Positions 20,131-29,427 of a DNA stretch of 64,000 nucleotides are shown one piece after another (positions within the stretch are counted from its first letter, which is position 1; each line of letters opens with the position of its first letter). The notes under the pieces are model-generated. The model did not search any database. It was not told the origin of the DNA and saw nothing but the letters and a program-made list of their open reading frames with translations. Source of the stretch: Flavobacterium fontis (GTDB lineage: Bacteria > Bacteroidota > Bacteroidia > Flavobacteriales > Flavobacteriaceae); assembly GCF_900129405.1 (NCBI RefSeq), contig NZ_FQVQ01000011.1, positions 1 to 64,000 of the forward strand. Reading direction: 5' to 3'. Position numbers and translations under genes: made by a program.

Positions 20131-21900
20131 TTAGAAATCAAACTTAAAATGGGCGCCCAACAAAAGTTGTATGCCTTGCACAGGATAATTGAACCAACGT
20201 TGGTAATTTTGATTGGTCAAATTATGTCCGCGTAAGAAAAACGTAATCCGGTCACTATGTTTGTAGCCTACATGCGCGTTGAGATCGATAAAACTTTTTA
20301 AAGTAATATCGCGTGTAATAAAGGTAGGTTGCACCACGGCCGCATCATCGGTATAACGGAATTGATCTTTGCGTTCCCCCACAAAAAATACGGAGGCTCC
20401 TGCATACCATTTGGGAGTAAACACCACATCAATAGCAGAGCGCATTTCAAGAGCCGGCAAGTTCCATGCTTCTGCTTGTGCATCGGTACTAAAACTGCTT
20501 ACAGTGGCTTGACCGCTCCATTGTACATTTTTGGAAATATCGGCTTTTAGTTCCCCAAACAGCTGTAACGTATTCAATTTATCATACACTACATTAAAAG
20601 AATTTGCCCAAACATACCCGTTGGGATTGGTTGAAAAGCTGTCGTAAACATTGGAGGTAAACAGCGCACGATTGTCTTCTGTAAGGTAAGAAGCCCGCAC
20701 ATTATACCCGATGGTATTGGCTAGTTTTCCTTTTAATCCGACAAAAACATCGTATTTCTGATCGGTGGGAGCAATGGCTAAGGTGGGGGAAACAAAGAAG
20801 TTTTCCTGCACAAAATCACGATACGCGTTTTGTTTCAAATTTCCTTCCGCTCCCGCATAGGCAACCATAATATCGCCAACTACTTTATAGCTTACATTGA
20901 TTTTGGGATAGACAAAAAAGCGACTCTCCCCTCCTTCTGTGGCGGCACTGTAAAAGAATGCTGCCCCTAATTGAGCCGAAAAATCACCGTCGGTTAATTG
21001 AAATGAGGGTTGCACGCCGATATTGGCAAACCCGTAATTGATTTCGGTTGCTCCTACATAGCTTCGCGCAAAACTGCCATTGAGGTAATCAAAAACTACA
21101 TCCAAGCCAATATTTTCACCCGCTACGGGAAAGGCAAAAGAAGGTTTTAGCACGACCCGATTCTCAGCCGAATCAAAACGATCGGAAAAACGAGTAAAGC
21201 GCAACATGGCCTCTTTGAAGGCCCCTTGATTGAATCCTACGCGTCCCCCTGCATATAAGGTTTGGTACACTTGTTTGGGTTCGATACCACTGTAAAACAA
21301 ATCCGCTTGTTCTGAAGTGAGTCCCTCGGTAAAATAACTGTTAATGCCATACCAACGATAGGCCTGCCGCTGGAATCCGCCCTCGGCTGCCCATGACATG
21401 GTACTGGATTTCCCCCCGTAGGTAAGGTCCAAACCTGTATTGGAAAATTTATCCTCCAACTCCACATTTTTAATACCACCTTGGGAGGATAAATGACGTA
21501 ACATCAAACCGAAGTAATTGCCGTCTTCGAAATTGTGGTTTAAAAACAATTCCCCATTGACATTGCCATAATTTCCTGCCGCCAAGGTCGCATAATTGGA
21601 AAACAAGCGCGCTTTTGGATCTTGTTCAACAGCGGCAGCCTTCCCTTTGGCTGGGGTAAACGTTGACGCCACGGGAAAAGAAAAAATAGTGTATTGAATG
21701 GTTTCCCGTTTGGTAGTTTCTTCATCATCCAAACTGGGCGTTTCTTTCACTTTGAAAGCATCCGAAATTGTGGGCGTATAGGGCTTTACCACATTGACCA
21801 CTTCGGTGCCGATATTTTCATTTTGTTTTTGGGCATATCCCCCAAAAGCACTCAAGAAAACACTACTTAATAGAATATATTGCAAACGTTTGTTCATCAT
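20131..21900 (-). CDS. TonB-receptor-like outer membrane beta-barrel protein
   Basis: A 589-residue product with a signal peptide (MMNKRLQYILLSSVFLSAFGGYAQ) and a barrel made of alternating aromatic/polar strands. It ends in HFKFDF, the terminal-Phe signature recognised by the BAM machinery. C-terminal features such as FLRGHNLTNQNYQRWFNYP resemble TonB-dependent receptors. No N-terminal plug domain is visible; residues 25-75 are instead a short charged segment (VVNVVKPYTPTISDAFKV). It starts 8 nt after the TPR gene ends, so the pair is surely co-transcribed. A joint role in the envelope is likely, but the cargo is unknown. Confidence 0.8.
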   Translation of the reverse strand: MMNKRLQYILLSSVFLSAFGGYAQKQNENIGTEVVNVVKPYTPTISDAFKVKETPSLDDEETTKRETIQYTIFSFPVASTFTPAKGKAAAVEQDPKARLFSNYATLAAGNYGNVNGELFLNHNFEDGNYFGLMLRHLSSQGGIKNVELEDKFSNTGLDLTYGGKSSTMSWAAEGGFQRQAYRWYGINSYFTEGLTSEQADLFYSGIEPKQVYQTLYAGGRVGFNQGAFKEAMLRFTRFSDRFDSAENRVVLKPSFAFPVAGENIGLDVVFDYLNGSFARSYVGATEINYGFANIGVQPSFQLTDGDFSAQLGAAFFYSAATEGGESRFFVYPKINVSYKVVGDIMVAYAGAEGNLKQNAYRDFVQENFFVSPTLAIAPTDQKYDVFVGLKGKLANTIGYNVRASYLTEDNRALFTSNVYDSFSTNPNGYVWANSFNVVYDKLNTLQLFGELKADISKNVQWSGQATVSSFSTDAQAEAWNLPALEMRSAIDVVFTPKWYAGASVFFVGERKDQFRYTDDAAVVQPTFITRDITLKSFIDLNAHVGYKHSDRITFFLRGHNLTNQNYQRWFNYPVQGIQLLLGAHFKFDF

Positions 21901-21908
21901 GGCATCTG

Positions 21909-24900
21909 TTATTTTTCAAGGGACGAATTGGTTTTTGCTTCTTCAGCTTTGATACGGGTAAGTTCGGCTTGGGCTTCTTGCACCACATCGGCGTACTCGG
22001 TAAAGTTTTGGCTCACCCCTTCCAATATAGCGGTGGCTTGGAAACTGTCTTTCAAACCGTAATAATTTTTAGCCATGACAATCAATCCTTTGGCACCAAA
22101 ATATTTGTAGCCCGAATAATCCTTGGCCAATTTTTGAACCACCTTATTCGATTCGGCAAATTTTCCATCCTTATGTTTAAAATAGGCATCATAATACAAA
22201 GCCTCTGCAGCCAATTCACCTTTGGCAATTTTCAACAAATTGGCATAGGCCAAACGCGCTTTGGGTTCGTCGTCCGACTTAATCGCCGAGCGAGCAACGA
22301 TAATTTGCGCATCGCTCTTTATTTTATTATCTGTTTTTGGATTGGCTAAAACTTTATCAGCATATACAACCGCTTGGGCATAATTCTCGGTTTCGTAATA
22401 CGCCCGCATCAAGTTGGCTTGCGCAAAGGTTTTGTTTTGTGGAAAATCAGCTTCGGCTTCCAAACGTTCCAAGACAGGCTTCGCGGCCGCATAATTATTC
22501 TTTTTCAAATGAATCTCACACAAACGCGCCAAAGATTGTTCGGTAAATTCGTTTTTTGGACGTGCAATCACTTGCTCATAGCGGGGCACAGCATTTTCAC
22601 TTAACCCATCGGCATAATAGGTTTGCGCTAAATAAAAGTTGGCTTTCAACGCATGAGCACCCTGCGGAAATTTGGCCAAATACCCGTTTAAAGAAGAAAT
22701 AGCCAACTTGGTATTGTTTTGCAAATATTGCTTTTCGGCAGCTGTATACGTGTCGTCATCCAACTCTTTGTCGGTCACTTCGACAAAATTGAGGGTGCGT
22801 ACCCAAGAGGCATACTCGTCAACTTTTCCGTTATCGACATAAATTAACCGCGCTGTGGCTACTGCTTCCAAGGCTTCTGGGGTTCCAGGATAATCGGCAG
22901 CGACTTTCTTGAATTTGCCTAAAGCTGCCTCGTCTTGATTGCCGTTATAGTACACCAATCCTTGACGCAACACCGCTTTGGCGGCATAGGTTCCACTTGG
23001 AAATTCTTTCAACAACGCATCATAAGTTTTGATGGCTAGATCGGCTTTCCCTTCAGTGACATAGGTATTTGCCAATTCAAACAAGGCGTCATCGCGGTAG
23101 GGTGAAGACTTAAAACTTTGTAAAAACCGATTGAAGTCCTCAATCTTGCGGTCATTTTTGGACACAAATCCATAACTTATGGCTTTTTGGTAGGCGGCGT
23201 AATCGGCATCCACCCCTTTCATATCGATGGCTTTGTTGTAAGCATCCATCGCGGGCCAATATTTGGACGTCACAAAACGGCTGTCCCCTAAGCGCAAATA
23301 GGCATCATTCAAACGGGTTCGATCGTCTTTAACGGCATCTATTTGCTTTTGGAAATAATTACCCGCTTGATCGTATTCCTTTTGCTTAAAATAGCAATAG
23401 GCAATCGCATAGTTGATGTTTTTGTACTCGGGTGTATTTTTGGCTTCGGCCATGCCCTCAAACTGTTTGAAACTCAATAGTGCCTCTTGGAAATTATTGA
23501 ACAAATAGTCGATTTCCCCTTTCCAGAAGGTGGCACGCGCCGTAAACTTGGCATCTCGTGGATCGCGAAGAGAGGCTTTAAATAAAACCTGGGCTTCTTT
23601 GTAATCACCATCGGTATACAACTCCAAGCCGCGGTAAAACGCTACTTTTTGGTAGGCAGCACGCAATTCTGGCGCTTTATTTTGTTCCAACAAATACAAG
23701 GCTTCTTTGTAATTTTTGGAAGTGATGTACGAATTAATCAACAAGCCCTCAACCTCAGCTTTGTTGGGAGAATTTGGATATTTTTTCAAAAACCCCGAAA
23801 GTATATCCGGTACACTCTGAAACGAGTTTCCGATATCGTAACTTAATTTGGCGTAATTCAAACTGGCATCTTCTTGAATTTTGAGATCAAAATCCATTTC
23901 AGAAGCACTTTTAAAAGCTGTTAAGGCTTGGGGTTTACGTTCGGTACGCATATAGCTCTCACCCAGATGATAATAGGCGTTTTGCGCTACCGCATCTATA
24001 CCGTCGATGATTTTATTGAACTGTAAAATGGCATTTTCATAATCTTTTTGTTGGTAATAGGTATACCCCAATTGGTAATAATCCGTATTGCTCCATTTGC
24101 CCTTTTTGCCTTTGTATTCCTTTAAATAAGGTAAGGCTTCGGCGTAATTTTTAAGGTTAAAATAACTTTCCCCTATAATTTTATTCAACTCCGACTTTTC
24201 GGCTGGCGACGATTTGGCCATGGCCGTTTTTCCTTCGGCGATTGCCTTTTCAAAAGCGCCTTGACGGAAACTCATGTCCGCTTGGAAGTATGAAAGCTTC
24301 TCTTTGTATTTTTCATCCCCAGCAACTTGCTCAAAATACTTGGAGGCATCTTTAAAATTATCGCCTTCGTAAGCAATCACGCCGAGATAATAACGCGCTT
24401 GAGGACCATAGGTTTTGGTATTGGCGACCCGGTTGAAATAAGAGGAGGCTTCTTTAATTTTCTTATCCGCAAAATAGGCATACCCTTTTTGAAAATTGAA
24501 TTTATCCTGCTGCTCTGGAGTAAGCGTACTTTCGTCAACTTTATCAAAATACGTAAGTGCCCGTCCGAAATCATTTTGTGCAAAATAATAGTGCGCCATG
24601 TCGATATACGTTTGGTTCAACTTGGTGCTCGACGGATAATTCGTAGCAAACGCCTCCACCAATTGCGGCGCATCGGGTTGGTTGAGTTGCAAGGCACACG
24701 AAGCGATATAGTAGGCGCAATCGGCTTGTATGTCGGGATTCTTTTGACTCCGACGAACCGTTTCAAACAACCACTGGGCCGCTTGGTATTGTTGATCGTT
24801 GTACAAAGCAACAGCGCGGTCCATTTCGGAGCGGTTGTGGGTGTATACTGCCGATTGTTGGGCGGTCACTATCGGGGTGACTGCCAAGCCATTAAACAGT

Positions 24901-24923
24901 AAAAATAATTCTAATTTGCGCAT
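21909..24923 (-). CDS. Exported tetratricopeptide-repeat protein
   Basis: A 1004-residue protein with a signal peptide (MRKLELFLLFNGLAVTPIVTAQ) and TPR/Sel1-like helical pairs along nearly the whole length. Recurrent motifs include A..YFN.A, YYLG..AY and ALTYF.KV. It is probably periplasmic or attached to the outer membrane, acting as a protein-protein scaffold. It is the first gene of an operon with the beta-barrel protein, which begins 8 nt downstream. A -7 box lies 24 nt upstream. No enzymatic motif was seen. Confidence 0.88.
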   Translation of the reverse strand: MRKLELFLLFNGLAVTPIVTAQQSAVYTHNRSEMDRAVALYNDQQYQAAQWLFETVRRSQKNPDIQADCAYYIASCALQLNQPDAPQLVEAFATNYPSSTKLNQTYIDMAHYYFAQNDFGRALTYFDKVDESTLTPEQQDKFNFQKGYAYFADKKIKEASSYFNRVANTKTYGPQARYYLGVIAYEGDNFKDASKYFEQVAGDEKYKEKLSYFQADMSFRQGAFEKAIAEGKTAMAKSSPAEKSELNKIIGESYFNLKNYAEALPYLKEYKGKKGKWSNTDYYQLGYTYYQQKDYENAILQFNKIIDGIDAVAQNAYYHLGESYMRTERKPQALTAFKSASEMDFDLKIQEDASLNYAKLSYDIGNSFQSVPDILSGFLKKYPNSPNKAEVEGLLINSYITSKNYKEALYLLEQNKAPELRAAYQKVAFYRGLELYTDGDYKEAQVLFKASLRDPRDAKFTARATFWKGEIDYLFNNFQEALLSFKQFEGMAEAKNTPEYKNINYAIAYCYFKQKEYDQAGNYFQKQIDAVKDDRTRLNDAYLRLGDSRFVTSKYWPAMDAYNKAIDMKGVDADYAAYQKAISYGFVSKNDRKIEDFNRFLQSFKSSPYRDDALFELANTYVTEGKADLAIKTYDALLKEFPSGTYAAKAVLRQGLVYYNGNQDEAALGKFKKVAADYPGTPEALEAVATARLIYVDNGKVDEYASWVRTLNFVEVTDKELDDDTYTAAEKQYLQNNTKLAISSLNGYLAKFPQGAHALKANFYLAQTYYADGLSENAVPRYEQVIARPKNEFTEQSLARLCEIHLKKNNYAAAKPVLERLEAEADFPQNKTFAQANLMRAYYETENYAQAVVYADKVLANPKTDNKIKSDAQIIVARSAIKSDDEPKARLAYANLLKIAKGELAAEALYYDAYFKHKDGKFAESNKVVQKLAKDYSGYKYFGAKGLIVMAKNYYGLKDSFQATAILEGVSQNFTEYADVVQEAQAELTRIKAEEAKTNSSLEK

Positions 24924-24946
24924 GAGAATCCAATTTAGCGATAATT

Positions 24947-24954
24947 CAAAAATA
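24947..24954 (-). promoter_or_regulatory. -7 promoter element (TATTTTTG) for the TPR-barrel operon
   Basis: Minus-strand match to TAnnTTTG, giving a leader of about 18 nt to the ATG at 24923. Confidence 0.6.
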
Positions 24955-25181
24955 AAGTACTCCCTTGGATAACGGGAGGTGCCGATGTTTTATTATAAAC
25001 ATTTTTCTTAACAAAAAGGCAGTGTTGCGTTTCCTTTCTACATCAAATTCAACTCAAAAAAAGCTTGATGCAACCCACTTCCCCATGCGCTCATGGGTAA
25101 TGGTTTCCGAGTTATTGCTTAAAATTTATTTTGAAAACCTCCGTTATCTTACTACTTTTACCCCACTTAACAATCCTATCT

Positions 25182-25865
25182 ATGTCAAACGCTGTCGTTT
25201 CGCTACAACAAGCCACCATTTATCAAGAGAATCGGGTCATCCTATCGCAAGTCAATTTGGAAGTCAATCCGGGTGATTTTTTGTATATCATTGGAAAAAG
25301 TGGTACGGGAAAAAGTAGTTTGATGAAAACCTTGTATGGAGATTTGCCGTTAACCCAAGGACAAGGCCATGTGGTGGACTATGATTTGGCTGCTTTGAAG
25401 GAAAAAGACATTCCTTTTCTTCGCCGAAAATTGGGCGTAGTATTCCAAGATTTTAAACTCCTCCCCGACCGTAGCATTCAAGAAAACATGTTGTTTGTGC
25501 TCAAAGCAACGGGATGGACCGATAAAAATGCGATGCAGGATAAAATCGACGAAGTGCTAACCCATGTGGGCATGAAAGGATTTGCAGCCAAAATGCCGCA
25601 CCAACTCTCGGGAGGTGAGCAACAACGAGTGGCCATTGCTCGGGCTTTGTTGAATGATCCAGAAGTCATATTAGCCGACGAACCTACCGGAAATCTCGAT
25701 CCACAAACGAGTGCTGAAGTCCTGGAATTGTTGAAAAAAATTAACGCCAACGGCAAAACCATCATCATGGCGACCCACGATTATGCGTTGTTGTTAAAAT
25801 ATCCTTCCAAAACCTTAAAATGTGAAGACGGAGCCCTGTTTGAAGTGGTTCAAAAAACGGTGTAA
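25182..25865 (+). CDS. ftsE: FtsE-like ABC transporter ATP-binding protein
   Basis: Cytoplasmic ATPase of the FtsEX complex, which controls peptidoglycan hydrolases at the division site. The ATG at 25182 (MSNAVVSLQQA) gives 227 residues, the normal FtsE size; an upstream in-frame ATG at 25131 adds residues unlike FtsE. Walker A is GKSGTGKSS (38-46), the Q-loop Gln is 89 in VVFQDFKLLPDR, the signature LSGGEQQR spans 142-149, Walker B ends in DEPTG (166-170), and the H-loop His is 199. The FQDFKLLPDRS segment is FtsE-like. ftsX is not adjacent. A GT4 gene starts 3 nt later with GTG. Confidence 0.9.
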   Translation: MSNAVVSLQQATIYQENRVILSQVNLEVNPGDFLYIIGKSGTGKSSLMKTLYGDLPLTQGQGHVVDYDLAALKEKDIPFLRRKLGVVFQDFKLLPDRSIQENMLFVLKATGWTDKNAMQDKIDEVLTHVGMKGFAAKMPHQLSGGEQQRVAIARALLNDPEVILADEPTGNLDPQTSAEVLELLKKINANGKTIIMATHDYALLLKYPSKTLKCEDGALFEVVQKTV

Positions 25866-25868
25866 CTA

Positions 25869-26972
25869 GTGGCACAAAAGGTCCTAGTCATATCTGGCGT
25901 AAGCATGAAAGAAGGCGGAATCCGAACGGTTCTTACCGAAGCTTTAACCGCGCTTAACACGTATGCTTTCGACCATAACCTAAAAGTATATGCTTTGGTT
26001 CCTGATGCACAGGATTACGTCTTTTCGCATATCGAGTGCATCGGTTTTCCCAAGGCCAAAAAAAGTTGGTGGAATCGGATTTGGATTGAATATGTAGTAT
26101 TTAAAAGACTCTCCCAAAAAATAAAACCCGATTTCTGGTTATCTTTACACGACACTACCCCAAATGTAGCATGTCCCAATCGGTTTATGTATGCCCATCA
26201 TCCTACAGTGGTGTACCAACCAAAATTCAGTGATTGGTATTTTAATTATAAAATCGGGGTTTTTGCCTTACTCTATCATTGGGTTTACCGTTGGAATATT
26301 CATAAAAATAAGGCGGTGTTTGTGCAACAGCAATCATTGTATAACTATTTTAAAAAACGAGGCGTTCGCAAAATTATTCGTTGCCCTTGGCAGGAAACCC
26401 GTATACCTTCGTTTTCATCGCTCCGGCAAAAACCTGATCGAAAACTGTTATTCTACCCCTTAATTCCTCGGAGTTTTAAAAATGTTGAAATTCTTGGAGA
26501 AGCCTTACAATTGCTTTCGCCTGAAGAAAATGCACAATTGGAGATTTGGCTAACATTTTCCAAAAATGAGAATCGATATGCCCGTTACCTTGCACAAAAA
26601 TACCCCTTGAACAATCTTTGTTTCATTGGAAAACTATCGCGAGAAGAAGTTTTTGCGCACTATGAAATCATGGATGCGTTGATTTTTCCCTCCCGACTTG
26701 AAACTTGGGGATTACCCATTAGCGAAGCAAAAGCGATGCAAAAACCGCTATGGGTAGCCGATGTACCGTATGCGCATGAAACGGTAGGCACGTATGAAAA
26801 TGTCGTATTTTTCAATCCCAATAATCCCCAACAACTAGCCGATACCCTGCGTCAATGGCTACAGGGCAAAGCCGTTTATACCGGTAACCAAGCCGTGCAA
26901 GGCGAAGGTCTAGTATTAGAAAATTGGACCGCGATGTTTGACTTTATATGTTCTGCCCATGCCAAAGTTTAG
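25869..26972 (+). CDS. Glycosyltransferase family 4-like protein
   Basis: Probable sugar transferase of a surface-glycan pathway, acting at the cytoplasmic face of the inner membrane. The 367-residue product uses a GTG start at 25869, 3 nt after ftsE; the first Met (residue 13) lies inside the first beta-strand (VLVISGVSMKEGGIRTV), so GTG is preferred. The GT-B C-terminal half carries the GT4 EX7E motif in SRLETWGLPISEA. A glycogen-synthase-like fold is expected. Its end overlaps the next GT2 gene by 14 nt. Donor and acceptor cannot be told from sequence. Confidence 0.88.
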   Translation: MAQKVLVISGVSMKEGGIRTVLTEALTALNTYAFDHNLKVYALVPDAQDYVFSHIECIGFPKAKKSWWNRIWIEYVVFKRLSQKIKPDFWLSLHDTTPNVACPNRFMYAHHPTVVYQPKFSDWYFNYKIGVFALLYHWVYRWNIHKNKAVFVQQQSLYNYFKKRGVRKIIRCPWQETRIPSFSSLRQKPDRKLLFYPLIPRSFKNVEILGEALQLLSPEENAQLEIWLTFSKNENRYARYLAQKYPLNNLCFIGKLSREEVFAHYEIMDALIFPSRLETWGLPISEAKAMQKPLWVADVPYAHETVGTYENVVFFNPNNPQQLADTLRQWLQGKAVYTGNQAVQGEGLVLENWTAMFDFICSAHAKV

Positions 26973-27894
26973 CGTCATCATCCCGCTCTATAACAAGGCG
27001 AACTTTATTGCAAGTACCCTTGAAAGCATCATAGTTCAAACGGAACAAGATTTTGAACTTATCATCGTCAATGATGCCTCGACCGATGCAAGTCGTTCTG
27101 TTGTAGAAGCCATGAATTTGACCAACGTATGTTGGATTGACCATGAAACCAACCAAGGTTTATCGGCCACACGAAATACTGGAATAAGGGCCGCTCAAGG
27201 AACCTATATTACCTTTTTGGATGCTGATGATGTTTGGGAACCCTACTTTTTGGAACGAATTGGACAACTCCAAGCGGATTTTCCAGAAGCGCGAATATGG
27301 GCCACTAACTATTGGGAATGGTATGATAATCAACTCCTTTTGCCCCATAATTCAGGACGTCAATGGGAACCGAATTTTAAAGGTATTATCTCATTTTTTA
27401 AGGAAAATATTGGGCAAGGAATCTATAACCATGGTAGTGTCTGTTTTCATCGATCTGTTTTTGAAACCGCCGGGTATTACGATACCGGATTAGACTTTTC
27501 GGAAGATATCGATTTCAATATTCGCGCCAACTACCATTTTACTTTGGCCTATTCCAATGAACCCTGTATGCGATACCGTATGGCTGTTTCAGGACAAATG
27601 ACACTGGGGGCGCTAAATCAGCAACGTGTGCCTCATTTTACATCCTATTTGGAATGGGAAAAATCAGATCCTTCTTTAAAAAAATACCTCGATTTTGAAC
27701 GCTATGTCTTGGTCAAAAAACTGAAAATTTCTGGACGCACTAGCGAAGCTAAACTACTTTTACAACAATTGAATACGGCTCATTTAAATTGGAAACAGCG
27801 GCTCCTTCTCCATGCACCAGCTTGGATTTTACAGGGTATTTTAGCACTTAAACGCATTGGAATTCGCTGGGGAATTAAAGTAAGTTCGTATTAA
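26959..27894 (+). CDS. Glycosyltransferase family 2 protein
   Basis: A GT-A fold enzyme using a nucleotide-sugar donor. The ATG at 26959 (MPKFSVIIPLYNKANFI) is the natural start because the family begins with this beta-strand; it lies inside the end of the preceding gene. The nucleotide-binding site is VNDASTDAS and the metal-binding DXD is FLDADDVWEP. ...SEDIDFNIRA is the usual ED catalytic region. The C-terminal 80 residues are helical without clear membrane spans. Its stop codon overlaps the stop of the convergent fdtA-like gene. Confidence 0.92.
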   Translation: MPKFSVIIPLYNKANFIASTLESIIVQTEQDFELIIVNDASTDASRSVVEAMNLTNVCWIDHETNQGLSATRNTGIRAAQGTYITFLDADDVWEPYFLERIGQLQADFPEARIWATNYWEWYDNQLLLPHNSGRQWEPNFKGIISFFKENIGQGIYNHGSVCFHRSVFETAGYYDTGLDFSEDIDFNIRANYHFTLAYSNEPCMRYRMAVSGQMTLGALNQQRVPHFTSYLEWEKSDPSLKKYLDFERYVLVKKLKISGRTSEAKLLLQQLNTAHLNWKQRLLLHAPAWILQGILALKRIGIRWGIKVSSY

Positions 27895-28289
27895 AGCTCC
27901 TTGAGGTAATTGAGGTATTCACGATATACCCGAATGTAATCTGCTTCGTCATAGGGTGCAGAAGCGAGTACCATACAAACAGCTCCCGAAGTGAAGTTTT
28001 CCAATTCGCGCCAAATATTGTTTTCGATTAACAAACCTTTGTCGGGTCGATTTAAGGTGATGCGTTCAACGTGCTTGCCGTCTTTTAAAACCACATCAAA
28101 ACTCCCTGAGACAGGTACTAACAATTGTTGTAAGTTCTTGTGTGCATGACCACCTCGCTTGGATCCTGCAGGAACATCATATAAATAATATACCCGTTGA
28201 ATGGGAAAGGGAATCGTATCCAATTCCACTACAGCCAAGTTCCCTTTGGGATTTTTAATACGAGGGATGTCAATGAGGGTGTACTTCAT
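27891..28289 (-). CDS. fdtA: dTDP-4-oxo-6-deoxyhexose 3,4-ketoisomerase (FdtA/QdtA type)
   Basis: A single-domain cupin of 132 residues. The ATG at 28289 (MKYTLIDIPRI) overlaps the upstream GT4 stop as ATGA; longer starts would run into that gene. The active-site pair is GGHAHK, followed by the cupin strands LLVPVSGSFDVVL, and YYLYDVP.G..RG is diagnostic of the FdtA/QdtA/WxcM group. It makes dTDP-3-oxo-6-deoxyhexose for transamination to Fuc3N or Qui3N. The matching aminotransferase lies about 7 kb away in the same locus (34825-35910). Which isomer is made cannot be decided here. Confidence 0.88.
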   Translation of the reverse strand: MKYTLIDIPRIKNPKGNLAVVELDTIPFPIQRVYYLYDVPAGSKRGGHAHKNLQQLLVPVSGSFDVVLKDGKHVERITLNRPDKGLLIENNIWRELENFTSGAVCMVLASAPYDEADYIRVYREYLNYLKEL

Positions 28290-29395
28290 AGAAATGTTTT
28301 GAACCATTGCACCCACTGTTCCCCAATCATAGAAAGATCGAGATGACTCACACTTTGGGACGCATTGGTTTTACAACGTAAATATACGGTTTTATCTTCA
28401 ATCAAACGATGCATTCCTGAAAGGAAAGCCTCTTCATCCTGATCGGGAATCAGTAATCCGTTATTTTCATGGGAGATTATTTCTGAAGGACCCGAAAAAC
28501 AATCATAAGAAAGAACGGGTGTTCCTGCAGCTAAAGACTCAATCAAAACGGATGGAAATCCTTCAAAACGACTCGTAAGTGTGGTGTAAAGTGCGTTTTT
28601 ATAATAGGGAAAAGGATTGGCAACATTGCCCATAAAATGAATCTTTTCTGCGCAAGAAAGGGCCTTAGCTTGAGCCATGATTTCAGTCAAAAGCGGGCCA
28701 TCGCCTAGCAAAACCAAATGAATGTCCCAACTGGGCAACTTTGAAGCGGCATATAGTGCAATGAGCCGATCAAACTGTTTAACTCCGTCGCGAAAACTCC
28801 CCACAGCAAGAATGTATTGGGTAGGTGTTACAACCGATTCCAATTGCCACTCGGCGATTTGTTTAAGGTCAATCGGGTTGTAAAACAATTGACAAGCAGG
28901 ATAATGATCTTCTGCAATGATTCGTTGTTGTATTGCGCCTGAAACGGCCACGATGGCTTTGGCCTTGTGGTAAATAGCATCACTTATCCAGCGGGGCTTC
29001 GGAAAATATAAATGTTTCGCCGAACTGTGCACCATAAGTAAATAAGGCGATCGGTACACCCATCGATGAATGATTAATTCTTGAAAAGGTTTGATTTTTA
29101 CGCGGTTATCAATAATAAGGTCGAAGGATTCATTCTTAAAAAATGTATTGAACTGTCGAAACCGTTTCAACCGCTGTACCAAACGTCTCCAACCCCGTGC
29201 CTTATCATCGCCCCCAACGGCAACAAGTTGACCACAAAAAGGATACGTAACTTGGGGAACCACAACCACATGGTGAACCGAAATTCCTTGCGCTTCAAAG
29301 TAACACGAAACTTGCGCAGCCCAACGCTCTGCACCCCCACCAGCGAGCTGATCCGATACAATACATAAGCGTAAGTTTTTGGGTGTCGCGTTCAA
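28286..29395 (-). CDS. Glycosyltransferase family 4 protein
   Basis: GT-B fold transferase with Rossmann-like N-terminus LRLCIVSDQLAGGGAERWA, donor-site strand YILAVGSFRDGVKQFD and the EX7E motif in SRFEGFPSVLIESLAAG. No ATG precedes the first conserved strand. A TTG at 29395 gives 369 residues and lies just downstream of a consensus -7 box, so it is chosen; another in-frame TTG at 29416 overlaps that box. Its stop overlaps the fdtA ATG as ATGA, so both genes share one transcript. Confidence 0.85.
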   Translation of the reverse strand: MNATPKNLRLCIVSDQLAGGGAERWAAQVSCYFEAQGISVHHVVVVPQVTYPFCGQLVAVGGDDKARGWRRLVQRLKRFRQFNTFFKNESFDLIIDNRVKIKPFQELIIHRWVYRSPYLLMVHSSAKHLYFPKPRWISDAIYHKAKAIVAVSGAIQQRIIAEDHYPACQLFYNPIDLKQIAEWQLESVVTPTQYILAVGSFRDGVKQFDRLIALYAASKLPSWDIHLVLLGDGPLLTEIMAQAKALSCAEKIHFMGNVANPFPYYKNALYTTLTSRFEGFPSVLIESLAAGTPVLSYDCFSGPSEIISHENNGLLIPDQDEEAFLSGMHRLIEDKTVYLRCKTNASQSVSHLDLSMIGEQWVQWFKTFL

Positions 29396-29402
29396 TTTTT
29401 TG

Positions 29403-29410
29403 TATTTTAG
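29403..29410 (+). promoter_or_regulatory. -7-like element (TATTTTAG) for the rightward glycan operon
   Basis: One mismatch to TAnnTTTG. A TTG at 29379-29381 lies 21 nt upstream. Transcription would start near 29416, 12 nt before the GTG at 29428. Confidence 0.5.
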
Positions 29411-29413
29411 CAA

Positions 29414-29421
29414 CAAATATA
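29414..29421 (-). promoter_or_regulatory. -7 element (TATATTTG) for the leftward GT4-fdtA operon
   Basis: Exact minus-strand match to TAnnTTTG. Transcription would start near 29408, 13 nt before the TTG at 29395. It interleaves with the rightward promoter. Confidence 0.55.
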
Positions 29422-29427
29422 ACGAAA

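Noticed and set aside
24327..24902. 191-codon plus-strand frame antisense to the TPR gene
   Set aside because: Its composition mirrors the TPR coding strand and it has no recognisable features.
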